In this document: positions 18,529-26,331 of the stretch, one piece after another
Layout of the letters: each line of letters starts with the position of its first letter
How positions within the stretch are numbered: the first letter of the stretch is position 1
Assembly: GCA_028284675.1 (NCBI GenBank)
Contig: JANQRI010000008.1
Coordinates: forward strand, 1-64,000
Direction of reading: 5' to 3'
Length of the DNA stretch: 64,000 nucleotides
DNA from: Gammaproteobacteria bacterium
GTDB taxonomy: Bacteria; Pseudomonadota; Gammaproteobacteria; HTCC5015
The notes under the pieces: generated by a model
The model's database searches: none
What the model saw: only the letters and a program-made list of their open reading frames with translations
Told to the model about the DNA's origin: nothing
Program-made: the position numbers and the translations under genes

Positions 18529-19875
18529 TTAAGCGGTATTAGGGCTGCGTTCACCAAAGTTTCTGCCTTTATCACGATGAGTTGTCGTAGCCTGAAACTC
18601 GGTGTACCCGATCTCATAATGTTCAGAATAATCCAAGCCGCGCTGCTCATGCAGCTTGGTGGCCCGTAAGCCGATAAAAATGTCGACCATCTTGTATATT
18701 GCCAGTGACATGCCGAATCCCCAAAGCAGCGCCAGCACGATTCCCAAGAGCTGTACTGTGACCCGGGAAATTTCAAACATCTCTCCGGCATAGAACATAC
18801 CAGCAGCCAGCGTGCCCCAAGAACCTGCAATACCATGGACCGACACCGCACCAACCACATCATCGATACCCATGCTGACCAATGCGCGACTGCCAAGCAC
18901 AACAAGATTTCCGGCGACCAGACCGGTAATAATTGCAAACGCCGGATCCATTGTTGCAGCACCGGCACAACTGGCCACCAGACCGCCCAATGCGCCGTTT
19001 ACGGTGTTGGTCATCAATACCGGCTGCCTGAACAACACCATTGTCATTAATGCACCGGCTCCACCGCCGGCACCTGCTAACTGGGTATTCAAGACAATCT
19101 TACCCACATCATCCAGCGAAGCCGCACTGCCGCCATTAAATCCGAACCAGCCCAGCCACAATATGAAACCACCCATCGCAATATACGGTAAATTATGTCC
19201 CGGTATATCCCGGATACTGCCGTCACGGCCATAGCGACCGGTGCGCGGTCCTAGAACCAAAACTGCCGCCAAAGCACTCCAGCCGCCTATCGCATGCACT
19301 ACCGTAGAACCGGCCAAATCCACAAAACCCAATCCTGCCAACCAGCCGTTCTCATTCCAAACCCAGCTGCCAAATACCGGATAAATCAGGCCGGTTACGA
19401 AGATGGACGCAAAAACATAGGGCCAGTAACTCATTCGTTCCGCCACTGCGCCACTGATTATGGTGGATGCAGTCGCAGCAAACATCATCTGGTAAAGCAT
19501 AGAGACAGTTCCGGCATTATCCAGCTCGGAAGGAAAAAAACCGCTGGTACCAAAAAAACCACTGGAATTAGTACCGAACATCAAGCCATAACCAAACGAC
19601 CAATACACAAGCAGACCGAATATAAGGTCTGTATAGTTTTTCATAATCACATTGATTGAGTTTTTAGAACGCACCATGCCGCTCTCAAGCAACGCAAACC
19701 CGGACTGCATGAAGAAAACCAGTGCCGCACACAGCACCATACCCATCACACCGACCGCGATACCTGACCCGTCACTGGCAAATACAGCCGTGTGCGGTAA
19801 CAATAAAAACGCGGCTAATGCCTTTCGGTGAAATCGATTCGGTCTGCGAGCTTTACTTTTGACATTTTTCTTCAC
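18529..19875 (-). CDS. amt: ammonium transporter (Amt family)
   Basis: Ammonium channel/transporter in the inner membrane. I choose the GTG start at 19875 because GGAGG lies eight bases upstream; this gives 448 residues. A cleavable-looking signal peptide (to about residue 33, ending VFASD) precedes 11 hydrophobic helices, as in E. coli AmtB. Both pore-His segments are present (STVVHAIGGWSA and VSVHGIAGSWG), as is the GRYGRDGSIRDIPGHNLPYIAMG-type loop of the family (positions about 200-222). No PII gene is adjacent, which is unusual for amt loci; instead an unknown 254-residue protein follows. Confidence 0.94.
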   Translation of the reverse strand: MKKNVKSKARRPNRFHRKALAAFLLLPHTAVFASDGSGIAVGVMGMVLCAALVFFMQSGFALLESGMVRSKNSINVIMKNYTDLIFGLLVYWSFGYGLMFGTNSSGFFGTSGFFPSELDNAGTVSMLYQMMFAATASTIISGAVAERMSYWPYVFASIFVTGLIYPVFGSWVWNENGWLAGLGFVDLAGSTVVHAIGGWSALAAVLVLGPRTGRYGRDGSIRDIPGHNLPYIAMGGFILWLGWFGFNGGSAASLDDVGKIVLNTQLAGAGGGAGALMTMVLFRQPVLMTNTVNGALGGLVASCAGAATMDPAFAIITGLVAGNLVVLGSRALVSMGIDDVVGAVSVHGIAGSWGTLAAGMFYAGEMFEISRVTVQLLGIVLALLWGFGMSLAIYKMVDIFIGLRATKLHEQRGLDYSEHYEIGYTEFQATTTHRDKGRNFGERSPNTA

Positions 19876-20729
19876 AAATAGGCCCTCCGAGCACACATCT
19901 ATGCAAAACTATTACAAAATAGAAAATAGGTGTTTATACTTATTTTATGATACATTGATATCGCCAAGCAAATTTCAACAGGAAAACTATCGGCCTGCTG
20001 AAACACAGCTTTAATCAATCTATACAAAACCTACGGATCACTATTCAGGCTCAAAGGCGGGAATATTTTGATATATGCGACAGACCTGTGGAGAAAACAT
20101 AAATAGAACAACAACTGAAAAACCGGCCACACTCAAAACCAGTTTGATAACCCTCTTAATTCCAAAAAAACAACTCCTGTAATCTGCAGTTGCGCTGTCA
20201 AAGACCACACACCAGACGACATTCAGCTATCGAGAATATATTTCTTATATCAAACCAGCTTTTTATTATGCGCCAAATAAACACCACTGGCGTTTTACAC
20301 TTCAGCTTATGCCAAAAGATACTGTTCATAAATAAACGCAAGTTTGTCCTCAGTACCAAATAAAGCTTTAATATGCACACCACATAAAATGCGCAAACCG
20401 AATTGAATAACGAATATATTCAAGCACCCCCGCAACAAAACTATTATAATGACATAAAAATAATGAGCACCGAATGGCAGAACGACAATACCCCGGACAC
20501 AACTATATTATTATTTGCCGCTGACACACATGGCAGGCTGCACTGGCCGACTAAGAATAATGCATTGAAACCTGATACCGGCCGGCACCTATATTCTCTA
20601 TGCAAATAGTAACCGCCTGCTGAAGCTATGGGCAACTTCAAAAACCATATTCTTTTCATAAGCCAAAAAAGAAAACAGCCTTCGCACAGCCTCTTTAATA
20701 ACAACGTGCGCCTGGAACAGCGCTCCTGG
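19876..20729. other. gene-poor intergenic region upstream of amt
   Basis: About 850 AT-rich bases without a gene I can support. Short frames on both strands (for example 20403-20609 +, 20444-20704 -) lack a ribosome-binding site and any recognisable protein character. It must hold the amt promoter. I looked for a sigma-54 type GG-N10-GC element reading leftward and did not find a good one. Several short A/T runs occur, but there is no long repeat. Confidence 0.5.
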
Positions 20730-20909
20730 TTAGCCTTTAGGTCCCAGCAACCACCACAATATCAGTCCAAGCACCGGCAAAAGTAAAATCAACACTATCC
20801 ACAATACCTTCTTAACTGTTTCCGCTTTGCTTTGAATGATCTTAACAATGGCATATACATTAAAAATTAATATCAATAGACCAAATAGTCCCGTAACTTC
20901 AATACCCAT
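20730..20909 (-). CDS. small membrane protein, PLDc_N-like
   Basis: A 59-residue protein with two hydrophobic helices separated by a short polar loop (KIIQSKAETVKK), ending GLILWWLLGPKG. This matches the small stand-alone proteins with a phospholipase-D N-terminal (PLDc_N) membrane domain, which have no known enzyme activity alone. I choose the ATG at 20909, with GGGGG just upstream, over a TTG four codons earlier. It stands alone in a gene-poor stretch. Confidence 0.75.
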   Translation of the reverse strand: MGIEVTGLFGLLILIFNVYAIVKIIQSKAETVKKVLWIVLILLLPVLGLILWWLLGPKG

Positions 20910-21026
20910 ATCAACCCCCAAAAAATAAATTTCAATTAAACCTTAAAGTGAACTCAAATACTTCAACACTGCGAAATTATTTCAGAAAATAATCAAACTT
21001 TCGTATCGCTTAGAGTGTCGCTGGCT

Positions 21027-21056
21027 TGTTTCGAGCACTCTTTGTAAATTTTGAGG
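21027..21056. terminator. hairpin after higA
   Basis: Reading leftward from higA there is a stem AGAGTG ... CACTCT enclosing about 18 bases, with no T-run. It could be a weak terminator or a folded 3' end. It does not have the simple core sites of an attC. Confidence 0.3.
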
Positions 21057-21090
21057 CACATTAACGCATCGAGTCAATTTGAAACGCCCA

Positions 21091-21384
21091 TCATGCAGCA
21101 TCAAATTTAACTTTATGTACAGAGCTCAGCTTAACACCTTTTTTGGCCTGCCAAAGATCAAAAGCATCTTGCATCATTAGCCAACTCTCAGGACTGCGCC
21201 CAAGCGCCTTGGATAAACCTAGCGCCATTTCGGGACTGACGCCACTTTGCTTTTTCAATACTCTATTCAGGGTCGAAGCAGCTACATCAAGCTGCTCAGC
21301 CAAATAACGGCAACTTAGGCCAAAAGGTTCCATATAAGTGGATTGTATAAATTCCCCCGGGTGGGGCGGGTTGTGCATAGCCAT
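21091..21384 (-). CDS. higA: HigA-family antitoxin / XRE regulator
   Basis: 97-residue helix-turn-helix protein of the HigA (VapI) antitoxin family. The hallmark N-terminus NPPHPGEFI is at about residues 5-13, the HTH (LAEQLDVAASTLNRVLKKQSGVSPEMA) follows, and the family continues ALGRSPESWLMMQDAFDLWQA. HigA normally neutralises the HigB ribosome-dependent mRNase and represses its own operon. Here the start codon overlaps the end of a higB remnant (TGATG), but the toxin gene lacks its 5' two-thirds, so this antitoxin is orphaned. It lies just outside the last attC-like site. Confidence 0.9.
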   Translation of the reverse strand: MAMHNPPHPGEFIQSTYMEPFGLSCRYLAEQLDVAASTLNRVLKKQSGVSPEMALGLSKALGRSPESWLMMQDAFDLWQAKKGVKLSSVHKVKFDAA

Positions 21385-21488
21385 CAGTGATAATCCTCAT
21401 AATCGACAATATATACGTTGCCACTGGAAAACTCGAAAGTCACTCGCCAATTGGCACTTACAGCAATTGACCAAATACCTTTCCGCTC
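21384..21488 (-). pseudogene. higB: higB toxin, 3' remnant
   Basis: Upstream of higA, in frame to the TGATG overlap, 34 codons read ERKGIWSIAVSANWRVTFEF followed by SSGNVYIVDYEDYH and a stop. This is the C-terminal third of a RelE/HigB-type mRNase, including the GxWSI and NWRxTF motifs and the typical DYEDYH end. Immediately upstream a TAG stop falls inside the attC-like core GTTAGGAG and the rest of the toxin is missing. The remnant therefore abuts the integron cassette array exactly at the recombination core. The N-terminal catalytic part is absent, so no toxin can be made. Confidence 0.85.
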
Positions 21489-21566
21489 CTAACGGTTGAA
21501 TTAAGGGGTGCGTGTGTAACACGCGTCCCGCTGCGAAGCAGCATACTTAAATGACTTGTTAACGGC
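21487..21566 (-). other. attC-like site 7
   Basis: Minus-strand cores: R'' side CGTTAAC, R' side GTTAGGA. Between them AAGTCATTTAAG pairs imperfectly with CTTAATTCAAC, and an inner palindrome (GGGACGCGTGTTACACACGCACCCC) forms the apex. It follows the stop of the 117-residue membrane protein gene and abuts the higB remnant. Confidence 0.8.
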
Positions 21567-21567
21567 A

Positions 21568-21921
21568 CTAAGTATAGTATGCATATGCTACCAACCCAGC
21601 CAACCATGGACCAAATAGTAATGCTAGAAAACCCATAAAAATAAGCAAGCCTTCTATGCCGCGTGTTTTTATTAAATAATATGGGAATGCTATTGGCCAA
21701 AATAAATATACTAAAAAGCCAAAACTGAAAGGCCTTTGAAATTTTTTGCTTGGCGCATCGTAATATGCCCAAATTATTGTTAGAACTACAAAGACCAAGC
21801 CCCATAAGCTTTGTGTTGATTGAGAAATAAATTTTTCTTGGAGATTTGACAAGACTTCAATAATACCTAAGGCAAATGACAAAAAAATAAGCGCATAAAT
21901 GTATAAATTATTTGTCTTCAT
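21568..21921 (-). CDS. cassette gene: small membrane protein
   Basis: A 117-residue protein starting MKTNNLYIYAL, with three or four hydrophobic segments (about 6-25, 38-55, 64-80, 90-112). It is not recognised. The start I use avoids seven codons that lie within the preceding attC-like site. It has no clear ribosome-binding site, so expression may depend on an upstream cassette. Small membrane proteins of unknown function are common in integron cassettes. Confidence 0.7.
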   Translation of the reverse strand: MKTNNLYIYALIFLSFALGIIEVLSNLQEKFISQSTQSLWGLVFVVLTIIWAYYDAPSKKFQRPFSFGFLVYLFWPIAFPYYLIKTRGIEGLLIFMGFLALLFGPWLAGLVAYAYYT

Positions 21922-21927
21922 TTGTAC

Positions 21928-22038
21928 CGCTAACGCCGCCATAATTTGCGGCTTTGAAGTTGATTGTTTTGTGGTAGCGTAGCGTTAAACCACAAAACAA
22001 GCGACGGAAAAGCCGTCAAATTGACGACCTTGTTACAA
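21928..22038 (-). other. attC-like site 6
   Basis: Cores TTGTAAC and GTTAGCG on the minus strand. The outer arms pair (GTCGTCA-ATTTGACGGCTTT with AAAGCCGCAAATTATGGCGGC), and a perfect 12-bp inner stem (TTGTTTTGTGGT / ACCACAAAACAA) caps the structure. The preceding gene's stop codon lies inside the site. Confidence 0.85.
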
Positions 22039-22459
22039 GCTGCCGTACTATGAGCCAAAAAATTAAACCCGATACAGCACCACATAAGCCAAAACCCAAT
22101 AAAAACTTTGCTTGATATAAAAGACCAGCCATAGTGTAGCTGCCATTATCTATGATTACCGTTTGCCCAACAACACTACGAGTTGTGTTGCCAGGAAGGC
22201 TTAACAGTAGCCATGGTGCTATCGAAATAAGCGCACCACCAAAAGTTAAAGAACGGAAATTTATACAGCCTTTAGCCCTTAGAAACAGATAAGTTGGAAC
22301 ACCTACAATTAAGGAAATAAACCAGCTTACAATAACTGCCCAAGCGGCTATACCGCCAAATATTTCTCCAATACCACCAGTAAGTACAATCCATGTTAAA
22401 GCACCTACTGGAGGAGCTATTAAAAAACCTATGATTGGATACAAAAGAGGTTTATTCAT
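22016..22459 (-). CDS. cassette gene: four-helix membrane protein
   Basis: A 147-residue integral membrane protein starting MNKPLLYPIIGF, with about four helices (5-27, 35-57, 67-85, 118-140) and a polar loop with NTTRSVVGQTVIIDNGSYT facing one side. Start chosen at 22459, where AAGG lies four bases upstream; upstream Met codons lie in the attC-like site. The last nine codons (RQLVTRSSI, stop TGA) are read from the attC-like sequence itself. No family recognised. Confidence 0.75.
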   Translation of the reverse strand: MNKPLLYPIIGFLIAPPVGALTWIVLTGGIGEIFGGIAAWAVIVSWFISLIVGVPTYLFLRAKGCINFRSLTFGGALISIAPWLLLSLPGNTTRSVVGQTVIIDNGSYTMAGLLYQAKFLLGFGLCGAVSGLIFWLIVRQLVTRSSI

Positions 22460-22464
22460 TTGCC

Positions 22465-22530
22465 TTGTAACGGTTGAGCTAACGGGCGAGCGCAACCAGC
22501 GCGAGTCCGTGGTTGAGCGACTTATTATGT
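22465..22530 (-). other. attC-like site 5
   Basis: A short site with minus-strand cores ACATAAT (degenerate) and GTTACAA. Its arms AAGTCGCTCAACCACGG and TTAGCTCAACCGTTAC closely resemble classical attC arms. Confidence 0.75.
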
Positions 22531-22532
22531 GC

Positions 22533-22991
22533 TTACATTTCAACAAAATAAACATCAATTGTATGCTCTAATGCTAAGTATTTATTTCCATTCTTACGGA
22601 AGCACACCTTACGCTCTTCTGTTTCTTTATAGTCTTTGCCCCGTACTTTTGTTTGGCTTTCAGTAGAAGAAGAACCACAAAACAAATTTTCAGATTTCTC
22701 TTTAATTGTCACTTTAGATATTTCTGAGCGGGGAAAAGAACTGGGACGATTAATTTTCTGCATTGAAGCAATTAGCTGCTCTTTAGTTACTGGTCGATAG
22801 TCTGGTCCCACGCCTGGAATATGTAGAGTTTGTTTTATTTCGTAATCTTCGTCTAACCACTTAGCAAAGTTTTTAGCATTATTACTCATATAAGCAGATT
22901 CAAATTCAATATAAATTTGTTTCAACTCATCATTTGCAGCTATTGAGTAAGAAGAAAGCACGGTTAATAGAGTTATTAGTATAATTTTCAT
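22533..22991 (-). CDS. cassette gene: small exported protein
   Basis: 152 residues with a clear signal peptide (MKIILITLLTVLSSYSIAA, cleavage before NDEL). The mature part begins with a helix (LKQIYIEFESAYMSNNAKNFAKWLDEDYEIK) and then alternates strands, which suggests a SnoaL/NTF2-like fold (inference). Two Cys residues (in LFCGSS and KVCFRK) could form a disulfide. Good AAGGA ribosome-binding site. Periplasmic location likely; function unknown. Confidence 0.8.
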   Translation of the reverse strand: MKIILITLLTVLSSYSIAANDELKQIYIEFESAYMSNNAKNFAKWLDEDYEIKQTLHIPGVGPDYRPVTKEQLIASMQKINRPSSFPRSEISKVTIKEKSENLFCGSSSTESQTKVRGKDYKETEERKVCFRKNGNKYLALEHTIDVYFVEM

Positions 22992-23008
22992 TCCTTATCC
23001 TATTGGCA

Positions 23009-23103
23009 CATAACGTCGCTGTGCAGTGGAGTTTTGGGGTAAAGTGGCGAAGCCACCCCAAAACGGAGCGAAAAAAAATGCCCCAATGACAGCCTTGTTA
23101 AAT
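23009..23103 (-). other. attC-like site 4
   Basis: The minus-strand R'' core is a perfect ATTTAAC match to RYYYAAC; the R' core is GTTATGT. The centre is a strong palindrome (GTTTTGGGGT ... ACCCCAAAAC around GGCTTCGCC). Confidence 0.85.
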
Positions 23104-23544
23104 CTACAAGCTTTCTTTGATATCTATAATATTTGCGGCTTCCTCAAATTGATCATCAATATCAGCATCAAAGCTAAATCCTTGGATGCGCCATTCTTTT
23201 TGAGGCTTATAATATTGAAATTCGAACTTTATCGGCTGACGGTCATATACAGCTAAATAAGTAATGTGTGTATAAACACCTTTGAAAGTATGTTCACCAA
23301 TTAATATTGATTTTCTGAGCTTGCCTACATAGCTTTCCTCTAAAAGAGAAACTTGTTTCTTTAACTGTTCAACCTGATCAGAATGTTTTCCTATCCATTC
23401 ATTCGAGGTATACAAATGTTCGATAGCTTTTTCATGCTGCTCTTTTTCTAGTAGTTTAAAAAAAATATCGATATCTTTTTTGTAATCTACCGCAAAACTT
23501 GGCTGCACAATAAACAACAAGCTTATCATTATTATATGTTTCAT
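23104..23544 (-). CDS. cassette gene: small exported protein
   Basis: 146 residues with a signal peptide (MKHIIMISLLFIVQPSFA, cleavage before VDY). A helical hairpin with coiled-coil character (about 25-75, VEQLKKQVSLLEESY) is followed by a beta-rich C-terminus (YTHITYLAVYDRQPIKFEFQ). AGGAG precedes the ATG. Ends 1 bp from attC-like site 4. Not recognised; a periplasmic protein by its signal. Confidence 0.8.
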   Translation of the reverse strand: MKHIIMISLLFIVQPSFAVDYKKDIDIFFKLLEKEQHEKAIEHLYTSNEWIGKHSDQVEQLKKQVSLLEESYVGKLRKSILIGEHTFKGVYTHITYLAVYDRQPIKFEFQYYKPQKEWRIQGFSFDADIDDQFEEAANIIDIKESL

Positions 23545-23558
23545 GTTTTCTCCTAAGA

Positions 23559-23672
23559 TTTAACGCCTTGCTTACCGGCCCAACGGAGCAGAGCAAGCTT
23601 ATGGTATAGTTTGCGCAGCAAACCACAAGCTTGCGGCGCGCAGTTGGGTCTGATTACAGCAAATTGTTAGTA
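23559..23672 (-). other. attC-like site 3
   Basis: The R' core GTTAAAT is a perfect GTTRRRY match; R'' is TACTAAC. TTGCTGTAATCAGACCCAAC pairs with GTTGGGCCGGTAAGCAA, leaving unpaired bases as in true attC sites. An inner stem AAGCTTGTGGTTTG / CAAACTATACCATAAGCTT is also present. Confidence 0.88.
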
Positions 23673-24497
23673 GCTCTTTATCCCGTTCTCGGCTATGTGA
23701 GCCCACTGTTTAATTAGTAAAATTGTGCTCTCATTTATTTTTGGATCACATGCTGGAAATAGTTGCTGCATTCCGGATATGGCTTTCGCCAAGAATGCCG
23801 ACGAATACTGCAGTGCAATACCCATCAGACCGATACATTCTTCATTACCTGCTTTGAATTCTATAATTTGTTGGACGGAAAACGGATGAGTATGGACATG
23901 AGACGACAAATGCATTGTGACAGCATTATGGTACTCATGGTTTACGCCAGACTCTTCATTACGCTCTCTTTGGGTTAAGTGATATGGCTGATATTTGCCA
24001 TTCTCAACTCCCGCAACAACCTGCTTGCTACAAGTGTTGATACACGGATGATTCAATGCTTGTTTTTGGAGCGAAGAAATATCATCTTGTACTTTACCGA
24101 TTTGCGGGTGAGAGCTTCCAATCTTATTGAGCATATCTAGTCGCCTCGCCTCGGCATGCAATTTCCAAAAGAACAGCCTAAACTCCTTTTGGCTTTCACT
24201 GCACCCAGAGAACGCAATATATGACATAGCATCGAAGGTTTCGATTAAGGCCCTAGCAATTGCATACGCCAAGGAAATATCCCATAACTCCCTCTCGCTC
24301 TTCCGATGTTGAGATGGAGATATTTTTACCAGCGTCATGCCGTGACAGAGCAATTTAACGAAAATCCTTTCTCCGTAAACCTCGTTAGTATTGTTTGGCT
24401 TCGTTCCTATGAGTGAATTTGAAAACACTTCGCCAAAAGAAAGTAGCTCCTCGAAATCTTTCAAATTTTCATAATACTTGGTGTATGGTTTGATCAT
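23667..24497 (-). CDS. cassette gene: unknown 276-residue protein
   Basis: A soluble, mostly helical protein without signal peptide. The central part has several His and Cys residues (HPCINTCSKQ, SSHVHTHPF), but no standard metal-binding arrangement. The general helical character recalls DUF5677-type proteins found in other mobile regions; this is a weak impression. The stop codon lies at the edge of the attC-like core. No ribosome-binding site is apparent at the ATG, 15 bases from the cassette boundary. Confidence 0.75.
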   Translation of the reverse strand: MIKPYTKYYENLKDFEELLSFGEVFSNSLIGTKPNNTNEVYGERIFVKLLCHGMTLVKISPSQHRKSERELWDISLAYAIARALIETFDAMSYIAFSGCSESQKEFRLFFWKLHAEARRLDMLNKIGSSHPQIGKVQDDISSLQKQALNHPCINTCSKQVVAGVENGKYQPYHLTQRERNEESGVNHEYHNAVTMHLSSHVHTHPFSVQQIIEFKAGNEECIGLMGIALQYSSAFLAKAISGMQQLFPACDPKINESTILLIKQWAHIAENGIKSY

Positions 24498-24505
24498 GGT
24501 TTGAC

Positions 24506-24571
24506 TACTAACGTTCTAAATTAGCGGCCGAGCAACTTGTTGCGAGGTCGTGCTTGATTTTATTGTTAGAA
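24506..24571 (-). other. attC-like site 2
   Basis: A short site of 66 bp with minus-strand cores TTCTAAC and GTTAGTA. Arms AAATCAAGC and GCTAATTT pair imperfectly, and CGCAACAAGTTGC gives the apex. Confidence 0.8.
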
Positions 24572-25348
24572 GGCTCTGCAACCAATTTGCTTTCGAACAT
24601 TCTGCAAGTTCTCTTTTGGTATTTTTTTAAGAATATCTTGGGTGATGCTCCCATACTCCTCCCTCATTACAGCATATTCCTTGGAATTTTCTGTCGACAG
24701 ATACCATATAATATATCCACAGTGGATTGGCGACTTTTCATAGACATTTTCGTAATCAGCAGCGATATATAAGCCTGGTTTTGGAGAATTCGGTGGGTTG
24801 TTGTAAAGGGTTATTCGCCAGATATCCCGGCTTATCAGTTTGCCAAGATTTTCACCAAAGTAATCAGACTCTTTGCTTTTCCAAGCAGCAAAATCAGTAA
24901 TGCTTTTCATGCCCGAACCAAGCATGTCATATGCCTTTTTAAATTCCTCAGACTCTTTGGCTGACAGAAATTCTTCGGTCATTTTTTTTGCTTTTGACTT
25001 TATAGCCTCTTCCTGGGTTCTTGATAGGTTTAGCTTTTTCGGCGTTTCAGCTACTTCTATTTCATCAGTACATTTAATTTCCTGCAGGAATGTGAATGAC
25101 GAAGCTTCAGCATCTCCGGAAATCAGCTCAGAACTATCGAATGAATATTTCCCAAATGAAGGTTTTTTACCTTTGCAAATTTGAACAGCGCTAGGATAAA
25201 TTGATGATTGAGCCTGGCTAATTTTCAACGGAGCATCATTATTTAAAATGAGTTGATATGTATCTGCGGATAGCTGCTTATATGAAAGTGTTGCAGCCAC
25301 ACTATGCCCACAGTAAAAAAGGACAAATAATTTAAATATTTTTCGCAT
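24566..25348 (-). CDS. cassette gene: exported protein, DUF4019-like C-terminus
   Basis: 260 residues with a signal peptide (to about residue 19, ending HSVAA). The first ~100 residues are beta-rich with two Cys (QICKGK, EIKCTD). A Lys/Glu-rich helical stretch (110-140) leads to a C-terminal domain with FAAWKSKESDYFGENLGKL and a later GLYIAADYENVYEKS, which resembles the DUF4019 layout. AAGAG lies two bases before the ATG. Likely periplasmic, function unknown. Confidence 0.75.
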   Translation of the reverse strand: MRKIFKLFVLFYCGHSVAATLSYKQLSADTYQLILNNDAPLKISQAQSSIYPSAVQICKGKKPSFGKYSFDSSELISGDAEASSFTFLQEIKCTDEIEVAETPKKLNLSRTQEEAIKSKAKKMTEEFLSAKESEEFKKAYDMLGSGMKSITDFAAWKSKESDYFGENLGKLISRDIWRITLYNNPPNSPKPGLYIAADYENVYEKSPIHCGYIIWYLSTENSKEYAVMREEYGSITQDILKKIPKENLQNVRKQIGCRAF

Positions 25349-25362
25349 ATCTCTTAAAGCCT

Positions 25363-25418
25363 TCTAACGTTTAAGCGAACCTGCGGCGAAGCCGTCAGAG
25401 TTGCGCGCATTGTTAGAG
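25363..25418 (-). other. attC-like site 1
   Basis: Minus-strand cores CTCTAAC and GTTAGAA. The arms AATGCGCGCAACTCTGACGG and CGCAGGTTCGCTTAAACG with a GGCTTCGCC apex make a compact classical attC. The metallopeptidase frame reads through the site and ends in its R' core. Confidence 0.88.
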
Positions 25419-26323
25419 CTTTCCTTTGACCATGTGTTAGGCGCTGGAGCCCACTCACCATCACCGAAAAACTGCTCGATGAGTCCGCCTAGGCTGCTAC
25501 CAAATACATCTTGTGCAGCAGCTTCGCCACCGTCTTCGTGTGATGCGGAATTTGTGAAAGCGATGAACGCCTCGTAGTCTTTAGAAAGGGCATTTACAGC
25601 GAACTGCGCCAAATGGTAACTAAGCTCTTGACCTTCGTCAGGTCTATGAAATGCTTCACCCGACCAAAATTGTTGTATTTCCTCACTACCCCAAAATGCC
25701 CGGTGTCGAGAGAATTGCTCGTTATCCATTCTGAGAGGTGAAGATCCAGTAATCATGTCCTCGATCGTTACGGCCATGCCCTCATTGAGCCAAGCCGGAA
25801 TAGGTAAATGAGCAACAAGAGCATGGGTCATTTCATGAGATGCAATACTCTCAGCATAGGCTAGTTCTTGATAAGGAAACGCGAAATGCCCATACCCACG
25901 ATTGAGATACACGCCTGAGCTGAGGCCATACACACCACCCTCATCATAAAAGTATGATAAATACGCATAATAGTCATCGATATCATTAAATACGATGACA
26001 ATGTATTTGCCATAACCGTCGTCGGAAGCTATGCCTTTCAAAGTAGACAGAATTCTAGATAAAGTTCGCTCCAAGAAGGACAGTAACAGGGAGTTGTACT
26101 TATCTTCCTCGTTGGAAACTACTATAAAGTTTTCCGATTCATGGAGAGAGTAACCCCCAGGTAACTTGCTGATAACTTTACCCATCCAGGCACGCGCTAT
26201 ATCGCACCAAAGACTATCTTGGTCTGCGTCTTTATGCTTATCATCTACGACTTGATAGATTTCCCCCCAATCAGGCCTTGGGAAATTGTCTACTTCTCGA
26301 AAATGTTGGTCTAGCCACTCCAT
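25364..26323 (-). CDS. cassette gene: HExxH zinc metallopeptidase-like protein
   Basis: About 319 residues. The motif HEMTHALV followed 12 residues later by WLNEGMA gives the two His and the Glu of a gluzincin-type zinc site (peptidase MA-like). The upstream segment (ESENFIVVSNEED...YIVIVFNDIDDYYAYL) matches the fold that precedes this motif in the family. No signal peptide. I start at the ATG at 26323, just inside the cassette boundary; an ATG 11 codons upstream is open but would cross the GTTAGAG core. The last 18 codons and the TAG stop are attC-derived, so the C-terminal tail is recombination-dependent. Confidence 0.8.
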   Translation of the reverse strand: MEWLDQHFREVDNFPRPDWGEIYQVVDDKHKDADQDSLWCDIARAWMGKVISKLPGGYSLHESENFIVVSNEEDKYNSLLLSFLERTLSRILSTLKGIASDDGYGKYIVIVFNDIDDYYAYLSYFYDEGGVYGLSSGVYLNRGYGHFAFPYQELAYAESIASHEMTHALVAHLPIPAWLNEGMAVTIEDMITGSSPLRMDNEQFSRHRAFWGSEEIQQFWSGEAFHRPDEGQELSYHLAQFAVNALSKDYEAFIAFTNSASHEDGGEAAAQDVFGSSLGGLIEQFFGDGEWAPAPNTWSKESSNNARNSDGFAAGSLKR

Positions 26324-26331
26324 TAATAAAA

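Noticed and set aside
18510..18968. Minus-strand frame overlapping amt
   Set aside because: Shadow of the amt coding frame.
20403..20609. Plus-strand 68-codon frame upstream of amt
   Set aside because: No ribosome-binding site, low-complexity composition, no partner; treated as chance.
20444..20704. Minus-strand 86-codon frame
   Set aside because: No recognisable protein character; it overlaps the other weak frame and has no start signal.
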